64,000 nucleotides of DNA from Lichenostomus cassidix. Its lineage: Eukaryota; Chordata; Aves; Passeriformes; Meliphagidae. The stretch lies in assembly GCA_008360975.2 (NCBI GenBank), contig CM039184.1, positions 69,915,056 to 69,979,055 on the forward strand, written 5' to 3'. Made by a program: the position numbers and the translations under genes. Below, in pieces: positions 36,201-48,108 of the stretch (the stretch's first letter is position 1; every line of letters begins with the position of its first letter). The notes beneath the pieces were generated by a model. That model made no database searches. It saw only the letters and a program-made list of their open reading frames with translations, and was not told the DNA's origin.

Positions 36201-36802
36201 TTTCTGGCAAGTTATGGTCAGTGTTAATCAGTGACACGTAGCAGATGCTTTGTGATGATATCATCTTGCTCTAACTTGTATCCACCTGTTCAGAGGAGAA
36301 CAGCTGACCTGTAAAGTCATCTCCCAGCTCTGCTGATGCACATATGGAGCATTGCTATTCATTTCTCAACTCCAACAGTGGTATAACTCTTTCAGTCTCG
36401 GGAGTTGCTAGCAAAGAGCAGGATATCTGCTAAGTCACTAATCCAAACAAGATCTCTCTGGTCAGGCACTGCTCTCTTGTCCCTGAGGACATTCATTCTT
36501 GTCTATATACTTATCAACTTGCACAGTAAATGGGGAGTATTGACTCACTTCACTGTCTCTTGAATTGTCTTCTTTCTATTAGCAGGAGGACTATTACAGC
36601 TATTTAAATATTTGGCTTCAGAACTAAGCTGATTTGAGACACAAGCACTGTGGAAATCAGAGGTTCTCTGTGGTGTTTACATGATGAGGCTTATAAAGAA
36701 TTTATTTTTATTGCTATACATACACCAAGCCTCAACACAAAATCCTGATACAAGGACCAAATTTGTGATGCTGTGCCAGAAAAGGCCAGTTATATCTGTA
36801 AA

Positions 36803-36819
36803 GAGGAGAGAGAGAGAGC
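36803..36819. repeat. Short (GA)n microsatellite
   Basis: AGAGGAGAGAGAGAGAG runs for about 17 bp. Too short to be highly unstable. Confidence 0.85.
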
Positions 36820-39800
36820 ATATCACTTGGCAAGTTAAGCATGAATTCTGATGGTACAATGGTAACTGCTAATTGGATGTTATGAGGTAAATGCCTGAGG
36901 GAAGCTGCCCTCACCAAACAAGTAAGTCAAGAGGCCAATGCTTGTTGGCAGGGAAGTTCTGAGTGTTTGTACTCATGTGAAACAGCCGTAGGGAAATGAA
37001 TCATACGACTGAAGGTTGCTTGAAAATGTTCTGTCACTGGGTGTGCTACTCTGAGTTTGTGTGCAGCACAGTGAGAAAATTTCATTTTAAGTTACTGGAG
37101 GAAGAGGAAATTTTTGAATAATCACCACTATATAATGACCTAGGTGACAATGGGTAGGTTAAAAATAAGAAATGCATTTTTGTGTTTAAGGGAAATGAGA
37201 GTGGCCTTTGTCTGGGAATTAGGGAAAAAATTGAATGTGAGGAAGAGAATGTCCAGTTTTAGATCTGATTATCCTGTCGTCTTGCAGCCTTGCACAGTCA
37301 GTAGCATGTTTTCAGAGGGGTGTGAATTGCTATCATTCAGATTTGGTAAAGCTACCTACCACTCACACCCTGACTTCCCTGGTGTGAGTCCACTCAGGTC
37401 AGCATAACATAATAGAGACTCCAGCTTTGACCTTTCTGGCTTTAGATTTCTTTTAATATCCCCATTTTAGGAGAGAAGAAGGAGCAGCCAGTGGCAAACT
37501 GACCACAGTTTCACAGCTGACTGTGAAGACTTGCATGATGGGAAACTGGATTAATGGAGTTTCCACAATATTATTTTCAGAGACTGACATATTTGCAAGT
37601 AAAACTGCTTGTGAATTGAAAAGTATAAATGGCAGTTCCCAGAATATTCTATGTTCTCTGTGTCTCAATGAATGACACTGAAAGATACCATTTCCCCAGA
37701 CAAATTACATTAGAAATACTCTGTGAGAAATGTCTGGGCAGCAGGATTATGTGAAGTTACAAGGAGTTGTGATTTTTCTTGTGAGCTCACAACTCTGTGT
37801 ACATCCAGAGAAAGTGAGAGAGACTGAGTCAGCAACAGAGGCTCTCTGGGTTCCCTGGGAGTTCCTGTCATCTTGACTATTCTAACATACTCCCTCTTCT
37901 GCAGGTGATGACAGAAGTGAATTTTCTTCCATAAATTATACAATTAAAATTGCTGATTGATTGTATTAGAGCATTTCATTGCAGTAATTTTTTTATACAA
38001 AAATATCCGCAGCTAATGAGGTTATCCAAAGCAGCAGATTTAATTTGTCACTTCCTTGCATTCTGCTCACAGGAATGGACTTCCCACTGAAAGTGTCTAC
38101 AGTGTTAAGTGCACAGATAAATATTCTTCTGGACATTGGAATAATACAGATTTTTTCTTCTGTCACTTGCTGAAAGTTGGTTTTATTTCACAAACTGAGA
38201 CATGAGGGGGCTGCTGTGACTCCATCTTTTGTGAAGTCTCCAGCTGAGCTGATATCACATAGTCTGGTAAACTAGAAAATATTTACCAAAAATAGCAACT
38301 GGGGGTGAAAAAGTAGTGCCTTTGAAGATTTTAGTGTGTTTTGCCTTTGGCACTACTTCTGTAGGGTTTAGAGGTCCCCACCATGCTGGGAAAGTTGAAC
38401 AGTTTTCAAATAAATACAGAACACAATATTAATGAAAAAATGGAGGATTAAACTGCTTCAAAAGGATTTTCATCAGTAAGCCTGAAGAATCTGACCCAAA
38501 ACTTTTAAAATGCTCCCCTAATTAATAAAAATGTTGTTTAAAAATATTGTTAAAATCTGCAAGTTAAAAATGTATACCTTTCATTCTGAGCTATGTCCTC
38601 AGCATTCACAGTAACATAAATAATTCTTCTCTTTTTTTTTTCACTGTGTTTCTATTTTCTGGTTTTCAAAGAGTGTTCCCCACCCAGTCTTTGTTATTTA
38701 CAGAGACTGATCATGTTTATTCTTTGTATTTAGCTTGATGACACCAGCACACTTGATGTGAGAAGCAAGGCTATTGTGGCTGGGCAGTAATTTGGCTGAA
38801 ATTGTCATTGAGGTTTCAGAGAGGATGTAGGACAGCGAATTGGCACCACACTGCCATGACTGCTGAAAGCTGAGGGAGGATCCTTGCTATGCCATTTGTC
38901 ACTCTCAGGAGAAAGCTGCCACTGAGGCATAGGAAGAGGTCCCATTGCTCACATTTCCTCCTCCTTTAGCTTTCTATATGGAAATGTTGGTCTTACCCAA
39001 TTACAATCTCTTACATTTCAGTTTCTGGACCTGTGTCATGCCTTCTTCCAGACATATCTAAAGCTTTTGTCCAGGCGTCCTGTAAACTGGATAATTCCAT
39101 TTTATCTCTTGCTTCCTCTAAGCCCAGCGAGCACAGCTGTCCTGTAATGACCCTTGTTTAAAAGGTTTGAAGTGATGTACATGGGAACTGTGTCCTTCAA
39201 GGGGTGAATTCAAAACTCATGGCTACCTCAGGAAAACTTCAAGCTCAGCAAGGGTCACATGTGACACCTTCAGGAATCTGCCACATCCCTGCCTGACTGG
39301 GAGCCTGCAGTGTGATTTATTTGATTAAAATAACCGAGAGAGAAAGCTATTGAGAGAAAAATTGCTCTTGTATTGTGAACAGGCTGAATTGAACCTAAAA
39401 TATTTGACAGTCCAACAGTTATTTGAGTAATTAGAACAACCTCAGCCACACTAATATCCATGCATGTTTAGTCAGTAACTTAAAAGGGGGCTGGTTTGTC
39501 TGCCAAAGGCCTTTTAAACTAACATTGCATTTGTCCCCTGCAGTGATGGGACAAGCTTGCCTGTCCCATACAGATCCTGGGAAAGACATACTGTGACAAT
39601 TCATCTGCAGTTGATTTCCTACAGAAAAAACAAGTTTCCCCGAATCCATATGGTTAGCAAAATACATTGTTAGCAGAATTACTGCATACAGTGTCTGTGA
39701 TAACACATGCTACAAGTTGTCATTTGTAATCATCACTGTTTCAACTGCCTGTCTGCTCCTGGCTCATCTGTTGGAAGAGGGTAAGGAAAAAAATTCCATA

Positions 39801-42498
39801 CTGTCTTGTTTTGACCTCAAAAGGTTAAAAATCCATGCAGAATTATAAAAGAGCAAAATAATTGAAAACCAATATCTCTTCAAGAAATGTGAAGAAGTGA
39901 CATCTATCTACAAATTCATAAATTCCAAAATTAGTGCTACATGTTGAATTTTTAATATCTAATAAGAGATTTGTACTGAATAGACATTTTGATGTATTGC
40001 CTTAAGAAAAAGAAGGTTATAAGTGAAAAAAATGGTGATCCACTGCCAGCATGTTCTCTCCTTTTATGCATCCCTTCCTTTTCTTTGAACAGCTCATCTC
40101 TCCTGCTGCTTCATCACAGTCCATCAGAAGATATTCTCTTTAGAAAGAACTCAACACTGTTTACCCATCACAGCAGATGGAAGCATCACCACCTGAGGAC
40201 AAATACTGCAATTGTGTCCTTTTCTTTTCCTAGTCATGCATACCAGAGGAAATGGGGGCTGCAGAATGTGGGATATTGGGTTCTCTCCCATAGTCAAGTT
40301 GGTCCTTAAACCATACAGGTATATCTATTAATATAATAGACATAAAGTAGGCCATTTTCCCTAAATAAAATTATAGGAAGAGATTAAGTATTATATAATA
40401 AACATACATAAAATATTTCTTTTCAGTGCTGTTTACTACTTTGCAGATAATTCCAAATCCAATTCATATTTTAGCCCTTTTATATCCTGCAGTGTAAACA
40501 TATTTATCAAAATAAATGCATTTATGCTGCAAGGCCATGTTTATAGCAGTGTATAACTTTGCTAAATTTAATGTGTTTGGGCACACATTTGTCATGCTGA
40601 ATGTTTGACTTGGGAAATTATTTTTTTAATGGTTTGGCTGTTCCTAAAAATGAAGTTAAGGGAAAAACACTGTTGGTTTTGCCTTTGCATCTGACAAAAA
40701 GATCACTGCACTTTCTTCAGAAGTTTCAATGCTGTCAATCATTTTTACTATTCAGGATGTTTGTTATGGTAGTAGAGAGATGTGTTTACAATTTTTGAAA
40801 AAGTCATCTTTGTTTTGCCAGTTTCCAAGATTCTAAAAAGAGTTTGATTTTTGTTCGCCAATTGCTGTGCAAAAAAGCACAACCCATGTGAGGAAGCACC
40901 AGCATTCCTGTGCCTCTTGTGTGAAGCAGATCTTTTAGGAGATCACAGCCTGTGATCATATCACTCAACACTGTATCATAAAGTGTGTGAATAAGTTAGC
41001 AAAATGCTCAAATTGCCTTTTGTTGCATTGCTTGACTGTACAGCCTTACCTTCACAGCCTTACAGCAGTGATTATTTTTTTAGCATTGTTTCTGTATGAG
41101 TATAATGTAAACAGAAAAATGTTCAGTTATTTTATACATTGAAATATTACATGCCACCATTTTAAATTTGCATGAGTCATAATTTCTCAGGAAAATCAAA
41201 GATAATTTTTTTTTCTGATAACAAATGTTTGTGTATTTCCTTTATATTTAGGTCTTTATCAGTTTCCTAGAATTGAGTTTTCTCTGTAATTTTGAAAGTC
41301 TTTATGGAAGAGAACAAATCCTTTTGTCACACAAAGAAGTAAGGAACTTTTGCAGGGATGAGAATGGATAAATCTTCAGGTTATTTATGTTGATAAACAC
41401 TGCACAAATACTTTGCAGCTAAAAGTTGAAATAAAAACTCTGCAAATTGGATGATGGTAGGTGGGAAGAAACCTCTGCACAGCTCTGCAAGTGCCTATAT
41501 TACTGTAAATGAAAGCAATTGAGGTGTTTCAGAACTTGCTGAGAAGACTGAAATTTTATGTTTTGATCCCAGAATGCCAAATGCTTGCTTATTTCCACAG
41601 GCACTTCAAACTCTTCCACTGACTTCAGTGAAATGACTCCACGTTCACCCTAACGTGGTCTGAGCTCTCGTTCCCTGACATTGAAGACAACAAAAACCAC
41701 ATGGACTGCAGCCTGGCTGAGACACTCTGGACAAGCCAGGCTCCTTGTCCTTGGATGAAAATGTGCAATAAAACCTGTATCTTCAAGTCTAAGGGTGAAT
41801 GTGGCAGCACTGAATGAAATTCTTTCAAAGTCTTCTTTCATTGCCTTATGATAACCTTATTTATTTTTTTAATCCATAGACTGAAGCAAAAGATGAAGTA
41901 GTTTCTTGTGGCTAAATCAGATGCTGTCTCTGTCTCTCAGACTTGCTATAGGAAATTCAAGGTACAGAAACACTAGGGGTTTGCATACTTTATAATTTTA
42001 GAGGTTTTTTCCAGTAACAGAGGTAAGAAAAAGCTACATCTGCCATGAGAATAACCCAAAATCTGGCATGAGACTTACCAAATACAGGTTTTGTGTAGCC
42101 ATCATGCTGGTTCATGTAATACAGATCTGAATGCAGATAAGCAATGCCATGTGACATACAATTGATCTATGCTAACTGCTACAGAAAGAAGGCATATTTA
42201 AAGGTGTAGAATTAGTACAGCATGCAGGCCAAGCCATAATAAATAAGTAGAACTGCAGTAATGCCATAGCAATGCCTCAGGAACTCATTGGCATAGATGG
42301 ACTTAGACATAAATTACTCCAACAGTTAATTTACAGAGCACTGTAAATAGGAAGATTAAGTACAGGCCATGCTTTTGAAATTAGTATGCAGACAAAATTA
42401 GTGTAACAGTGCATTTGAGACATTATAAATGTTTTTTTTTTTAGGAGGAAAGAAACCCCGTGACCCATACTTCCCTGAATCGTAGTTGCTTGTTTCAG

Positions 42499-42649
42499 AT
42501 TTCTGTTTAATGAGCTAAAGATGAAAGTTAAAAGGCACGAAAAGCAACTGCAACTGGTCTGCATCTTTGTCTTCAGTCTCTTTCTGATTGTAGTGGTCAT
42601 CTTAATAAACGAGTGTTATCATCTCTGTAGGAAAGATTGCCATGAGCCC
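42499..42649 (+). CDS. Weak candidate coding exon with signal-anchor peptide
   Basis: A TGCTTGTTTCAG acceptor (AG at 42497-42498) precedes 22 bases and an ATG at 42521. The reading frame runs 43 codons and meets a consensus donor, CCC|GTGAGC, exactly in phase 0. The peptide starts with a basic stretch (MKVKRHEKQLQL), followed by about 18 strongly hydrophobic residues (VCIFVFSLFLIVVVILI) and then a Cys/His-rich segment (ECYHLCRKDCHEP). That is the layout of a type II signal anchor, as in Golgi glycosyltransferases, or of a small membrane protein. I do not recognise the family. If unspliced, the frame continues to a stop at 42751 (76 aa). T-rich DNA readily encodes hydrophobic runs, so chance remains likely. 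Confidence 0.2.
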
Positions 42650-45600
42650 GTGAGCCTCTGTATCAATTATCTGAGAGTGACTAATTTGAGACTTGAGCTG
42701 TTCTACATTACAATTCACTGGAATCAGGCAAAATTAATCACCCTCAAGTAGTCTTTGTTCTATTCTCTGTTCTACCAGAGAAAATAATGCAAGCAGGAAA
42801 TTTAACAAATACATTTGCTGCACTTTTATTAATATTGAAAAGAATGTTTGCTCTCATAGGTGTTCTTATAATGCATTTTGCTGGTGGGTTCAGATTTGCA
42901 CATCAGGAAAATTTGGACAGAATAAATTCTCTTTCTTCTGTTAATTTCACAGAAGGGGGAGAGTTATGCATACTTGGGATGTACTTCCCTGAATCTGAGC
43001 AGGAAGTGGATAATGCCAAATCTATTGTTCTCTGTAAATAAAGCTAGGTAAATAAGTAATACCTGTGGCTTTAATCATGCTGAAAGAATTCAGGTGAAGA
43101 GGGAATTTATGCCTCAGGAAAAAGTAGAGAAACTTCCAAAGCACTTCACTGACAAAGGTGGTTGAATGACTGGAGAAATAAATATTAATAGCCACATTTG
43201 GAAAGTACTGAGGACCACTTTTCAGGGTCAAATTCTGCTGCAACTTTTGTTGTTAGATCATCAGATTACTGGATTTATGTCAGTCCTGTAGCAATGTGGC
43301 CAGCTGAAAGTCACATGGCAATCAGATGTTGACACTTGGCACAAGGAAATGGCTGTGCTGGGCAGGTAATGCTGGAAGTTACAGTGGAAAGGTGCAAATG
43401 TGCCTTTCAACCACATGGAGAGCTGCAGATATATAAATGTAACACACTTTCTCTTACAGGAATTCTTACAAAGAGAAGGGATCCACTGTTCTAGGTGCTG
43501 GGTGAAGGCAGAGCTGAAAGACTCAGCTCAGTAAAATGGGGCTGTACCAGCTGAGCAGGTAATTATGCAGAATTAGCCATAGGGTGGCTGTATTCCCTTT
43601 CAGATAGTAAAATCAGGATTTGTGCTAATCATGGAAAAAAACCCTGTACAAAAGACAAATTCTGATTTCTCTTACATTAGTGCAAGTCTGCAATAACTTG
43701 GTCACTATTTAAAGTGTTTGGCCCAGGAGTTTCTGAAGGGCTGGCTAGGGCATGCACATACCTTCTGATGTCATTCCAGCCTCAAACAGGGCTGTGTGGT
43801 GAATCTGTTTCCACAGAAAGGAAATCTGTATGTATATGAGAGAAGGGACTATGGTTCACTGCCAGTCAATTCCTAATCTGGACAGCTGGGGATAAGAATC
43901 TGACAGGACTTTGCAACATATAGTGGTGCCAAGAATCACCAAGGACTCTATTTCTATCATCGTCAGCTTTTCCTATTAGGACAATGTGAGGTAAACAGTC
44001 TACTGAAATCCTTCTGAGGATTTAAATAACAAGATCAGTTTGATTGCAGGAGTTCTTGTGAAATTTCCTCTCTGTAAAACCATTTTAATATTCTTTGGCT
44101 TAACAACCAGTGCCTTAGGTTCAGCCTCTATAGGATGAATTTTATAGAAAAAGGTACTACATGGTAGAGTTGAGATAGAGGGTTAAAACTCCCCCAAAAT
44201 TGCACCTGATCCTCATCTTGGTTTAAGTAAATCTCATCTGGTAAATGAAGAGCCCTCTGAATATGGGCTGTTGTATAATAGCTGAAAATTTGGATTTATG
44301 CAACTTTTTATAATGACAAACTTAGACTGCTTTCTCACAATAATTTTTTTATGTCCTCCCTCACATACCTGCTTTTCACTTAACTGTGCATTTTCTTAGT
44401 TTTTTTTAGTTTTTGTCTATTGCGTTTTCACTTGTTGTGGTTCACTGCACTGCCATGCCTCCCACACTGTGTTAAACTGATGAATTAGATTGTGTTTCAC
44501 CTTCTTGTTCTTTTCCTTTTAAGTGGTCTCTGCTAATCTTTTCTGGTCGTGACTGCTGCCTCTGAGACACCCACTTTTGCTGTATATTTTGGTTTTGGCT
44601 TAGTTTGCAGTTCCTTCACTGGACACTCTTGCTCTTCAAGTAGGGCAAGCATGACACCTACAACAGGTTACAACAATGTCCTGACTTTGGTTTTCTGCCT
44701 AATTTGGTTGTGATTTGGCTTTGTACCAACAGACATGGATCACATCACCCACTGTCAGTGCGAGCTATGCAATACTTGAGTTTTTAGCTCTTTTACCTGG
44801 CAATTGATCGAGGAGAGTTAAACAAGTTTCTCTCAGTGACTCTGATCTGAATTTGTAATTGTTTTTGCCTACAAATCTAATGCCTTAATTAAACTTAGAC
44901 TACTTTCTTCCATCTTTCATGGCCTTGCTGTTTCATTAACTTGGCTGCTGTTTAGCCAGTGTGTTACCCAACTTCTGCTTCATGCTAAATTACAAGTGCT
45001 TTTCCCAGGTTGGTTTCTATCTGCAAAGCTGCAGTGCCAATGAACCTTGGAATTTATTTTGTCTGCCTGACCTCACTAGTTGGGTTTGGGGATTTTTGTT
45101 CTTCCTCTTTCACATGTTCATAGTGGCACAAAACCTCAGTGAATCCTTTCTGATGACCTCATCAACTCATACTATTATGACATGTTAAACATTTTCGAAT
45201 TTCTAGATTTTAGAACATTTCCCAAACTATTAAATGGACTATTTCTAAGTATTTGCTTCTCAGTATTTTTACATCTCTAGGAGGCATAGTTTGGACAATA
45301 TTAAGGTATGTTACTACTAATAAAGTTATTTTTAGCAAAATATTTACAGTGAAATTTCAAATACTAGTACAACCAGTTGGGTCCCTGCTATTTCATCTTC
45401 ATAGATTGGATGTAAAAAAATATCAGTAGCTATAAATATCTCTTTGTGTTTTACTTTTTTTAATCAAAAAATGATCTGCAATAATTTCAGTCCAAACTTA
45501 AAATAAATACCCAGTAATTTTTTCTAGTGGAAATCTCCATCTTTGGCCATCCACACTTCTATAACTTTCATCAGAAAATTCTCTCTCTATTTGGGTCAAT

Positions 45601-46767
45601 ATCACCCTCCTAGAAACACAAATTTTTACATATATATGCATAAATATTGATACAAAAACTGGCCTAAAAGAACATTTTTACTATAAGTGTTTGAATAGAA
45701 ACAAAAGCAAAGGGTGCTTGAGAAGAACTGTTGTTATATTTATTATTTTAATAGATTCTCTTCATTTATTCTCTCATATTAATTTCATTTTGATAGATCT
45801 GAAAGGTGCCTAAGAATTAACTGCGTCCAGTCAGTCATTGTTCCTACGGTTCACTTGCTATTTCTGTCACATTTTAAATTTGGCCTTTGTAACACAATCA
45901 TACCCACTGTTAGTCTTCTTTCAAAAAGACTAACAAAAATAATTCACTCTGGTTTGTTGAAAGCTTAGAAGCACTTATTGAAACTTCTTATGAAGTGCTT
46001 CACAACTTTTTATGAGCAAGAACTACAAAATAGCTTTGGAAATTTTTTCCCATGTATGCATTTTATTTGAAAGGAACTGTCTTTGTGTTTCGTTCAGTCT
46101 TTGAGGGAGCAAAAATTATTGACTTGAATTGAGCTTTAGGTCATATGAAATAATTTATCTAGTGCAGAACTGAAATGATCTTCCATGGCCTATCTGATAA
46201 CTATAACTGCAGTGCAGTTGCAGCAAAAGGATATCTTAATTCATTACTTTGTGTTTTAAGATATTTTGTCAAGCACAGCTCAGGTGTTTGAATTAAAGTA
46301 TAAAGGTGCCTTTTTTTAGTAGATACTCCACTCAAGTAAGGGGAGAAACCTCTGAATGAAAGGTCAAAGAGCAGAGAGCTTTAAAACGTGACTGTTCAGA
46401 CACAGATGCTGAGCTGGCCAGTTCTAGGCGTCGGTACACTGTTTGTGTCATTGGCCATCTCAGTGACAGGGATGGTGACCCTTTTGTGCCTCTGCTGAGT
46501 CGTCCAGCTCATGTGAGGATGTGACTCCAGTTCAGTGTCTGCCTTTCAGTGCTGGGGACATCTACCTTTTAGGTGCAGAAACATTTCTTTGGATCTCTTC
46601 TAATACTTGGTTTGAACTGGAGACTGCTTAGGTTGGTGTTATTAAATGTCAACATCTGGTCAGTTCCTTATTCGTTTGTTGCTGCAATAGCTGTAGGAGC
46701 TATCAGTGGGTTTTGGGCATTCACTGAAAGAATCAGGAACCAACAAAGTTACCTAGGTGCTGGGGTC
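42650..46767. other. AT-rich spacer without a supported gene
   Basis: An 84-codon frame at 42787-43041 sits just behind a good acceptor-like tract (TTCTCTGTTCTACCAG) but is not in phase with the candidate exon upstream and shows no domain. Nothing else stands out except the hairpin at 45969-46002. Confidence 0.45.
45969..46002. repeat. 9-bp perfect inverted repeat (hairpin)
   Basis: GAAGCACTT and AAGTGCTTC are separated by 16 bases. The stem is perfect, but no T-run or gene context suggests a function. Confidence 0.7.
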
Positions 46768-46785
46768 AAAAAAAAAAAAAAAAAA
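46768..46785. repeat. Poly-A tract (18 A)
   Basis: An uninterrupted run of 18 A follows CTAGGTGCTGGGGTC. It could be the tail of a retroposed sequence, but the upstream 200 bp match nothing I recognise. No target-site duplication was found by eye. Confidence 0.85.
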
Positions 46786-46900
46786 GATGGTATGGAGCAG
46801 GAGAAGAGAAAGCTTACAGTCAAAAACTTTAAAGCATTAAGGTTAAGGTCTGTCATTCAGTGGAAGGGTTGTATAATATTAGATTTAGGTTAAGAAAGAT

Positions 46901-46916
46901 CTTTCTTTCTTTCTTT
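46901..46916. repeat. (CTTT)4 microsatellite
   Basis: CTTTCTTTCTTTCTTT, four perfect units, about 115 bp after the poly-A tract. Confidence 0.9.
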
Positions 46917-48091
46917 GCCTCAGGTCAAAACAAAACAAGAACGTGCTAGAATACAAATACCTTTTTTTTTAAAAATATAACGTGAAGTAGTCTAGAAACA
47001 GGAAATCCATTAAATCAGTTGTGTTTTGAATTCTACAATGAGTGTAAAAAAAAATACACAGCACCATAGGACAAAGGAAAGGAAAGTTAAGGTTTGACAA
47101 GCTGCTAAAGGAAGCACAATTTTTTAATTCTCTGTCCACATTATACATAAACTTTCAGATGTTTCATAAATTTTCTTGCTGTAACTAAAACTCACTAATA
47201 TTTTTGGAGGAAGTTATCTAGCAGGACTGAGGGGACTGTAATTGTTGGAAAGGCTTTGTTTAACATTTGTGAGAAATAGACGGTGTTAGTTAAAACAAAA
47301 ACAACAGGCATTTGAGGCATTTCAAAATAATAATAAGAAAAAAAATCTGTTTACAATCATTCTATCAATGAGTTTATTTAATTTAATTTAATTAATGTCT
47401 AGGGATTTTTTTGGAATGTCATTAGAGCTGCTAGATAATAACTGTGTTATTTTGATTACCCCTAATTAAAATTTTAAAAAAAGGAAAAACTAATACCATT
47501 GCTTGGAAAATATCTTGATTTAATTTTCTTGCTTTTCACAGGTTTTGAGCAAAACAATTTTCCCCAGAGTGCTATGTTTAAGAGTTTAAAAGCCTTTTCA
47601 AGCTGTTCCAGAATGGTGGGAACTCTGAATCCCTTAGCCCTGGAGTGATGTTCACCTGTATCTTCACTCCAGGTGATGATGAGACATAGACCTGCACAAA
47701 TCCTTCTGGAAACTCTTTGCTTTGTGTTTCTGTAGAAGGAAAGTCTGTAGAAAGGTGTTTGCTTCACATATATCCTCCAATGGGTGTCTGACCTGAAGTG
47801 ATAAAAGAGCAGGAATCTGGGGCAGGTGGCTCTCCATGCTGTCCTCTTTCTGTAGTGCACAAACAATTCCACTATGTCCCACACAAGTGACAGACCATAA
47901 ATATATATATATATATGTATGTATATATGTATATTGCTTGTATGTAAGGAAACTCCAGCGTATAACCCAAACCCAACAATTAGGTCTAAAATTGAGACCA
48001 CTTTGTGTTAGCATGGTGTTTACATCACATATTTTTTTTTAGTATGAATTGTACTTTGTGTCATTATTAAGAGTCTTCCTCAGCAACTGGT
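46917..48091. other. Spacer with an open frame of doubtful meaning
   Basis: The minus strand is open for 175 codons from 48001 to 47474. It contains no recognisable domain and crosses the AT microsatellite, so I treat it as chance. No known repeat matched. Confidence 0.4.
47899..47934. repeat. (AT)n/(ATGT)n microsatellite
   Basis: ATATATATATATATATGTAT followed by GTATATATGTATAT. It lies inside a long minus-strand open frame (47474-48001) and codes a YIYIYI run there, which helps explain that frame's length. Confidence 0.9.
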
Positions 48092-48108
48092 TTATTATTA
48101 TTATTATT
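48092..48108. repeat. (TTA)n microsatellite
   Basis: TTATTATTATTATTATT, between five and six units. Confidence 0.9.

Larger units (their letters stand above)
24298..42498. other. 18-kb AT-rich stretch, almost repeat-free, no supported gene
   Basis: I looked through both strands and found only short frames (longest about 106 codons at 39989-40309 plus) with no domain. I could identify no CR1, LTR or other mobile element. The few structural items are a (GA) run at 36803-36819, a T-rich (TTTG) run near 33770-33790 and a short palindrome at 30245-30263. Such a clean stretch is typical of avian introns or gene deserts and may hold conserved non-coding elements. Confidence 0.5.

Noticed and set aside
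42787..43041. 84-codon frame behind a good acceptor-like tract
   Set aside because: It is not in phase with the candidate exon just upstream and no clear donor or domain follows. Kept only as a note.
46560..46785. Processed pseudogene ending in the 18-A tract
   Set aside because: The upstream sequence matches nothing recognisable, and no target-site duplication or polyadenylation signal was seen.
46573..46893. 106-codon plus-strand frame with hydrophobic segment ending in a Lys run
   Set aside because: The Lys run is the poly-A tract. There are no splice sites or family match, and the hydrophobic stretch is expected from T-rich DNA.
47474..48001. 175-codon minus-strand open frame
   Set aside because: It crosses an AT microsatellite that adds stop-free codons, shows no domain, and a frame of this length is not surprising somewhere in 128 kb of double-stranded reading.
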